NCBI GenBank assembly: GCA_000014925.1
Contig: CP000474.1
Coordinates: 4,278,001 to 4,342,000 of the forward strand
Origin: Paenarthrobacter aurescens TC1
Lineage (GTDB): Bacteria; Actinomycetota; Actinomycetes; Actinomycetales; Micrococcaceae
DNA length: 64,000 nucleotides
Direction: 5' to 3'
Every line of letters starts with the position of its first letter. Position 1 is the stretch's first letter. Under the pieces are notes generated by a model. It ran no database searches. It had not been told where the DNA came from and saw nothing but the letters and a program-made list of their open reading frames with translations. The translations under genes and the position numbers were made by a program. This document shows positions 59,821-64,000 of this stretch, in pieces.

Positions 59821-61680
59821 ATGGCCAAGATCGAGGACTATGCAATCATCGGGGACCTGAACACGGCTGCCCTGGTGGGGCGCAGCGGTTCCATCGACTG
59901 GATGTGCCTGCCGCGCTTCGACTCCCCTGCTTGCTTCGCATCGCTGCTGCACACGTCTGAGGCCGGCCGCTGGCTGCTGGCGCCCGCCGGGACACCGGAG
60001 GGCGGCAACTGCACGAGGCGCCAATACCGTGAGGACACCCTGATCCTGGAAACGGAATGGGAAGTGGACGGCGGCTCGGTCCGGGTCATCGACTTTATGC
60101 CCGTCCGTGACGACGCCGTGGATCTGGTGCGGATCGTCGAAGGACTGTCCGGCGAGGTCACCATGCAAATGGAACTGGTCCTGCGCTTCGATTACGGCCG
60201 GGTGGTGCCGTGGGTCCGGCACGGCGAGCACGGCATCAGCGCGGTGGCCGGCCCCGATTCGGCCTACCTCACCACCCCCGCACCCTTGGTGGGCCGGGAC
60301 AAACGCACCGTCAGCGAATTCACTGTCCGCGCCGGCGAGCGCGTTCCGTTCGTGCTGCGTTGGGCACCAAGCCACGAACGGGAGCCGCGCCGGATTAATC
60401 CGTTGCGGGCGCTGGAGGCGACGGAGGCGTTCTGGCTGGAATGGATCGGCCGCAGCGAAATGACCGGCAAATACAAGGAGCCGGTGGAGCGGTCCCTGAT
60501 CACCCTCAAGGCGCTGACGTACGCACCCACAGGCGGCATCGTGGCTGCTGCGACAACGTCCCTGCCCGAGCAAATCGGCGGACCCCGCAACTGGGATTAT
60601 CGATATTGCTGGTTGCGGGATGCCACTTTGACCCTGCAGTCGCTGCTCGCAGCGGGCTACACCGAGGAAGCTTCCGCTTGGCGCGACTGGCTGCTGCGCG
60701 CTATCGCCGGTGACCCGTCAGAACTCCAGATTGTGTACGGGCTCGACGGCGCCCGGAGACTCCCGGAAGCGGACATCCCTTGGTTGTCGGGTTACGAAGG
60801 TTCACTGCCCGTCCGCACCGGAAACGCCGCCGCTCCGCAGCTTCAATTGGATGTGTGGGGCGAAGTACTGGACGGGCTCTCGCTGACCCGGGCGGCCTCC
60901 CCTGATGGCAGCGTGGATAGCTCCTGGGATATCCAGGTCGCCTTGATGGAGTTCTTGGAAGGGGCTTGGGACCAGCCGGACAACGGGCTGTGGGAAATGC
61001 GCGGCCCGAGGCAGCACTTCACCCATTCCAAGGTGATGGCGTGGGTGGCTGCTGATCGAATGGTCAAAGCCGTTCGAACGTCAGGCTTGCCCGGCCCTGC
61101 CGATAGGTGGGCCGCCCTCCGCAGCGAGATCCATGCGGACGTCATGGCCAAGGGCTTCGACGAGAAACTCAACACCTTCGTCCAGTCCTACGGCAGCACG
61201 GAACTGGACGCGAGCCTCCTCCTGATTCCGCGCGTCGGCTTCCTGCCGCACCGGCATCCGCGGGTCGCAGGAACTGTGGACGCCATCCAGAGGGGACTCA
61301 CTGACGACGGACTGGTCCTTCGGTATCGCACGCAGTCCGGACATGACGGACTTCCGGGCGACGAAGGCGTTTTCCTGGCGTGCTCGTTTTGGCTGGTGGA
61401 TGCGCTGCTGGGAATCGGCCGCTCCGGCGAGGCGACCGAGCTGTTTGAGCGGCTGCTCAGCCTCCGCAACGATGTGGGCCTACTCAGCGAGGAGTGGGAT
61501 CCGCGGACGCAGCGGCACCTCGGCAACACTCCGCAAGCCTTCAGCCATTTCCCGCTGATTCACAGTGCCCTGCAGCTTCACCAGGGTGAAGCCCACAGCA
61601 GTGACACGCCGCTCCATAGACCCAAACATCCGGGCCGGGCCAGCGGCTCTACCCTTCGGAATGATCCTCGCCTTCGGTAG
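59821..61680 (+). CDS. Glycoside hydrolase family 15 protein (trehalase/glucoamylase-like)
   Basis: The 619-residue protein matches GH15 enzymes of the actinobacterial trehalase/glucoamylase type. The N-terminal half holds DYAIIGDLNTAALVGRSGSI, FDSPACFASLL and the super-beta-sandwich. The catalytic (alpha/alpha)6 half has GGPRNWDYRYCWLRDATLTL, SWDIQVALMEFLEG and the catalytic Glu in LLSEEWDPRTQRHLGNTPQA. No signal peptide is present, so it is cytoplasmic, probably cleaving trehalose or a maltooligosaccharide. The last 30 residues are a hydrophilic tail that overlaps a small antisense gene. Confidence 0.92.
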   Translation: MAKIEDYAIIGDLNTAALVGRSGSIDWMCLPRFDSPACFASLLHTSEAGRWLLAPAGTPEGGNCTRRQYREDTLILETEWEVDGGSVRVIDFMPVRDDAVDLVRIVEGLSGEVTMQMELVLRFDYGRVVPWVRHGEHGISAVAGPDSAYLTTPAPLVGRDKRTVSEFTVRAGERVPFVLRWAPSHEREPRRINPLRALEATEAFWLEWIGRSEMTGKYKEPVERSLITLKALTYAPTGGIVAAATTSLPEQIGGPRNWDYRYCWLRDATLTLQSLLAAGYTEEASAWRDWLLRAIAGDPSELQIVYGLDGARRLPEADIPWLSGYEGSLPVRTGNAAAPQLQLDVWGEVLDGLSLTRAASPDGSVDSSWDIQVALMEFLEGAWDQPDNGLWEMRGPRQHFTHSKVMAWVAADRMVKAVRTSGLPGPADRWAALRSEIHADVMAKGFDEKLNTFVQSYGSTELDASLLLIPRVGFLPHRHPRVAGTVDAIQRGLTDDGLVLRYRTQSGHDGLPGDEGVFLACSFWLVDALLGIGRSGEATELFERLLSLRNDVGLLSEEWDPRTQRHLGNTPQAFSHFPLIHSALQLHQGEAHSSDTPLHRPKHPGRASGSTLRNDPRLR

Positions 61681-61849
61681 CTGATGGTTCACCCTTGTGG
61701 CTCGCTTCCTCCAAGTGGAGGTCCAGCTTGCGTTCGGCTTCACGCCGACGCTGGCCGACGGTCCGCATCTGCTGTGTGTTCGGGTCACCCCGATCTTCTG
61801 ACGCTGCGCCCAAGGGCGCGGCGGGCTGCACATTCTCTTGTTCGCCCAT
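61649..61849 (-). CDS. Small charged hypothetical protein
   Basis: The 66-residue product (starting MGEQENVQPAAPLGAASEDR) is very hydrophilic, with a basic helix (MRTVGQRRREAERKLDLHLE) and an acidic end. It is probably disordered. Its 3' end overlaps the convergent GH15 gene by 32 nt, and it has no clear ribosome binding site, so it may not be real. Composition resembles the small actinobacterial proteins of unknown role found near stress genes. Confidence 0.4.
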   Translation of the reverse strand: MGEQENVQPAAPLGAASEDRGDPNTQQMRTVGQRRREAERKLDLHLEEASHKGEPSATEGEDHSEG

Positions 61850-61898
61850 ACAAACAATGGTCCCATCACCAGTTCGTCAGCGATAGCTCAGCGGACGT

Positions 61899-61956
61899 TG
61901 TGAGGCCCGCCCTGCGCACTCTTCCGAGTTTTTTGGGGCGCAGAGCGGGCCTCACA
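61899..61956. terminator. Long two-part hairpin upstream of the small gene
   Basis: TGTGAGGCCCGC (61899-61910) pairs perfectly with GCGGGCCTCACA (61945-61956), and CTGCGC/GCGCAG extends it inward. A TTTTTT run lies in the loop. It is downstream of the leftward PRC-barrel gene and likely terminates it. Confidence 0.7.
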
Positions 61957-61964
61957 CCATGCAA

Positions 61965-62813
61965 CTAGCGGCGCGTCTCGCCCGTACCGGTTCCTTCAGT
62001 TTCAATGCGTTCCTTGCGGACTTCCTCGTCCACCTGGACTTCATCAGTGACGGTGTCCTTTTCCAGGCGTACGCGCTCCACCGGAACGGTTTCCTTCTGC
62101 ACCACGGGCCGCTCCTCATGGAGGGTGACCTCGTGTTCGCTCTCGGTCAACTCCGCCCCGGACATGGCGTCCCCGGCGTTCGCATCCGTGATGGGCTCGC
62201 GTTCCAGGCGGACCTCCTCGCGCTGCACCGGAACCGTGGTGGTGACGTTCTCCGTGGTGATGTATTTGCGCAGCCGCGCCCGGCCAGTGGCTTGCTTTTC
62301 CGTGCCCACGTTCAGCCGTTCTTCCGAACGGGTCATGGCATCATCGCCGCGGCTGGTGTCCGTATCCCGGGTGTAGCTGGCGTCCGTATCCACGGCGTCC
62401 CTGTCCACCGTGTCCCTGGTGCCGGTTGTGCCTGCAGTCCCCACTGTTCCGGTGGTGGTGCCGGCGTAGTCATCGTGACCGCTGAAGCCACTCTCGCCCT
62501 CAAGTCCATAGTGGTTGTATAGGCGACTCTCCTCGCCCGGATCCAAGTGCCCGTCCTCGGCAACACGCGGTGCGTCCTTGATGTGGTCCTTGCTGAACGG
62601 GACCACCACATCGTCGCCTTCGACTGTGGCTTCTTGAAGCGGAATGAACGATTCCGAACTGCCGAAAAGACCTGTCTTGACGGTCACCCAGGTAGGTTCA
62701 CCCGTGTCATCGTCGGTGTAAAACGTGCCGATGGAGCCCACCTTGTCACCTTCAGTGGTGCGGACGTTTCCGTTGAGGCCCATCAGACGGTCAATGTTTT
62801 CCCTCGCGAGCAT
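61965..62813 (-). CDS. PRC-barrel and DUF2382 stress protein
   Basis: The 282-residue protein begins with a PRC-barrel domain (MLARENIDRLMGLNGNVRTT, WVTVKTGLFGSSESFIPL). A Gly/Thr/Asp-rich linker with repeated TGT and RDT motifs follows, and then a DUF2382 domain (RSEERLNVGTEKQATGRARL, TVPVQREEVRLEREPI, RLEKDTVTDEVQVDEEVRKE). DUF2382/YsnF-like proteins are general-stress products of unknown mechanism. The ATG at 62813 has AAGGAGAC upstream; a longer frame begins earlier but lacks a site. It is soluble. Confidence 0.88.
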   Translation of the reverse strand: MLARENIDRLMGLNGNVRTTEGDKVGSIGTFYTDDDTGEPTWVTVKTGLFGSSESFIPLQEATVEGDDVVVPFSKDHIKDAPRVAEDGHLDPGEESRLYNHYGLEGESGFSGHDDYAGTTTGTVGTAGTTGTRDTVDRDAVDTDASYTRDTDTSRGDDAMTRSEERLNVGTEKQATGRARLRKYITTENVTTTVPVQREEVRLEREPITDANAGDAMSGAELTESEHEVTLHEERPVVQKETVPVERVRLEKDTVTDEVQVDEEVRKERIETEGTGTGETRR

Positions 62814-63087
62814 GATGTCTCCTTGGAATGCGGTTCTCTTACTGTGGAGTGCCAAGCGGGCTGCATCACCGGGCGTGGTTTCCGGATGCCGGAGCGGGGA
62901 GCAAGTTTCAACCCGTCGACTTTAAGGAACACCAATACAGTAAGCATGCTTAGTGTTTGCTTGGCAAGCCCTAATTATGGAGAACGAGTGGCGCTTGCCA
63001 CACTGCCCGCTGGCCCGTAGGCTCGAAGCGGAGAAATCAGTACTTGTGCCCAAAGGTATCCATTCTCCCTTCCCGCCAGGGTTCATC

Positions 63088-63333
63088 ATGTCTGCTCAGC
63101 CAGAACACTTCCCCCTTCCAAGCCAAACCCCCGCGCCCGCTCCGCTCCACCTCCTCCAGCTCGGCAACCATTACCTCCACTGCGGAGTTCCCATGCATGC
63201 AGGCCTCGGGAAGCAACACGTTTTTATGGTCGAAACCACCGGCCAATCCATTGACCCTGAGCTGGAGGTCTACCTCAGCACCAGGGTTCTGCACTGCGAC
63301 GAGTGCGGATTCCAGATGGAGATCCCCGACTAA
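63088..63333 (+). CDS. Small hypothetical protein with CxxC motif
   Basis: The 81-residue product has a Pro-rich start (MSAQPEHFPLPSQTPAPAPL), then LHLLQLGNHYLHCGVPMHAG, and ends VLHCDECGFQMEIPD. One Cys and the CDEC pair plus nearby His residues could bind zinc. I do not recognise a family. The ATG at 63088 is preceded by CCAGGG and was chosen over a longer frame without a site. It lies 106 nt upstream of the glutamate decarboxylase gene. Confidence 0.55.
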   Translation: MSAQPEHFPLPSQTPAPAPLHLLQLGNHYLHCGVPMHAGLGKQHVFMVETTGQSIDPELEVYLSTRVLHCDECGFQMEIPD

Positions 63334-63439
63334 TCTCCACTTGGTCTGCGGAGCTTGGGTGGGCGGGCCGTCCCGGGTAGCGTGAGCCAAAGACAGGTTG
63401 CGCCCCGCCGCGAGCGGACGATTTCCAAGGAGCTGGCCC

Positions 63440-64000
63440 ATGAGCAGATCCCACCGAGCGTCACAGCATGAACCGGACACCGCCGTCGAACTCAATCCCC
63501 TGTTCAGCAGGCCCGGAGAATCCACCATCTTTCCCCGTTTCACCCTGCCGGACGGTGAATCCTTACCGGCCACGGCCTACCAGGTTGTGCACGATGAAGC
63601 GATGCTGGACGGCAACTCGCGGCTGAACCTGGCCACGTTCGTTGGAACGTGGATGGAGACGGAAGCCTCCAAGCTCTACGCCGAGACGTTCGACAAGAAC
63701 ATGATCGACAAGGACGAGTACCCCCAAACGGCTCTGATCGAAACCCGTTGCTGGCGGATGCTCGCGGATCTGTGGAACGCTCCGGATCCCGAGAAGAGCA
63801 TCGGCACCTCCACCATCGGATCGTCGGAGGCCTGCATGCTGGGTGGCTTAGCCTTGAAGCGACGGTGGCAACACGCAAGGCGCGCAGCGGGCAAGTCCAC
63901 GGAGAAACCCAATCTCATCCTCAGCTCCGCCGTTCAAGTGTGCTGGGAGAAGTTCTGCAATTACTGGGATGTGGAGCCCCGTTTTGTCCCGGTCTCAGCC
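63440..64000 (+). CDS. gadB: Glutamate decarboxylase, N-terminal part
   Basis: The gene runs off the right edge; 187 codons are present. The sequence matches PLP-dependent glutamate decarboxylases: STIFPRFTLPDGESLPATAY, LDGNSRLNLATFVGTWME, KNMIDKDEYPQTALIETRCW, and IGSSEACMLGGLALKRRW, which leads into the cofactor-binding core. The active-site lysine lies outside the window. The enzyme would convert glutamate to 4-aminobutyrate and consume a proton, giving acid tolerance. The ATG at 63440 has AAGGAG upstream. No antiporter gene (GadC) is visible in the window. Confidence 0.92.
   Translation, partial: MSRSHRASQHEPDTAVELNPLFSRPGESTIFPRFTLPDGESLPATAYQVVHDEAMLDGNSRLNLATFVGTWMETEASKLYAETFDKNMIDKDEYPQTALIETRCWRMLADLWNAPDPEKSIGTSTIGSSEACMLGGLALKRRWQHARRAAGKSTEKPNLILSSAVQVCWEKFCNYWDVEPRFVPVSA

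Overview
The window is 64 kb of high-GC, gene-dense DNA. Its SD-rich GTG/ATG starts, ATGA/GTGA operon overlaps and protein content point to an actinobacterium of the Arthrobacter/Paenarthrobacter type (Micrococcaceae). The ring-cleavage dioxygenase closely resembles the homoprotocatechuate dioxygenases of Arthrobacter and Brevibacterium, and one hydrolase closely resembles NylB of the nylon-oligomer-degrading Arthrobacter KI72. Both comparisons are made from memory of those sequences. No rRNA, tRNA, CRISPR array, transposase or phage gene was seen, so this reads as ordinary chromosome with a strong catabolic and stress flavour.

Region by region. (1) 0.6-6.6 kb: a 5-oxoproline utilisation operon (pxpA-pxpB-pxpC, then an MHS-type transporter and an SDR) read leftward, with a divergent LysR regulator. 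(2) 7.2-17 kb: catabolism. An RraA-type aldolase and an aminotransferase are followed by a homoprotocatechuate meta-cleavage set (hpaI, hpaH, hpaD, hpaE), a GntR/FCD regulator, and an unusual protein joining an FAH-type isomerase domain to an RraA-type domain. A 12-bp palindrome lies upstream of the last gene. (3) 17-26 kb: small stress-type and housekeeping genes (CsbD, GlsB, DUF1206, stress-type SDR, AraC-GyrI, isochorismatase-like hydrolase, DUF2264). (4) 26.4-30.5 kb: a compact envelope-stress system of overlapping genes. It holds several Asp23-like proteins, membrane partners, an ECF sigma factor and a ZAS anti-sigma domain fused to an Asp23-like domain. (5) 30.5-36 kb: a sugar ABC importer without its ATPase, a regulator with a DeoR-type HTH and a LacI-type sensor domain, and a 2-hydroxyacid dehydrogenase. 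(6) 36-43 kb: an MFS transporter, a GAF histidine kinase, a polysaccharide deacetylase and a PknB-type kinase. (7) 43-48 kb: a TetR regulator divergent from an NCS1 permease, a NylB-like hydrolase and a YtcJ-type amidohydrolase, the last three joined by 4-bp overlaps. (8) 48-64 kb: an alpha/beta hydrolase, a histidine phosphatase, a second TetR/permease/amidase module (APC permease plus nitrilase-family hydrolase), a ZIP transporter, an XRE-cupin/EamA/DapA-like operon, a TetR/quinone-oxidoreductase pair, a GH15 enzyme, a PRC-barrel/DUF2382 stress protein and the start of a glutamate decarboxylase gene.

The most interesting parts are the sigma/ZAS-Asp23 system, the FAH-RraA fusion, the NylB-like operon, a set of near-identical gene-end hairpins, and a perfect 22-bp inverted repeat inside a coding sequence. 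All family assignments rest on motif recognition in the translated sequence; no search was run.
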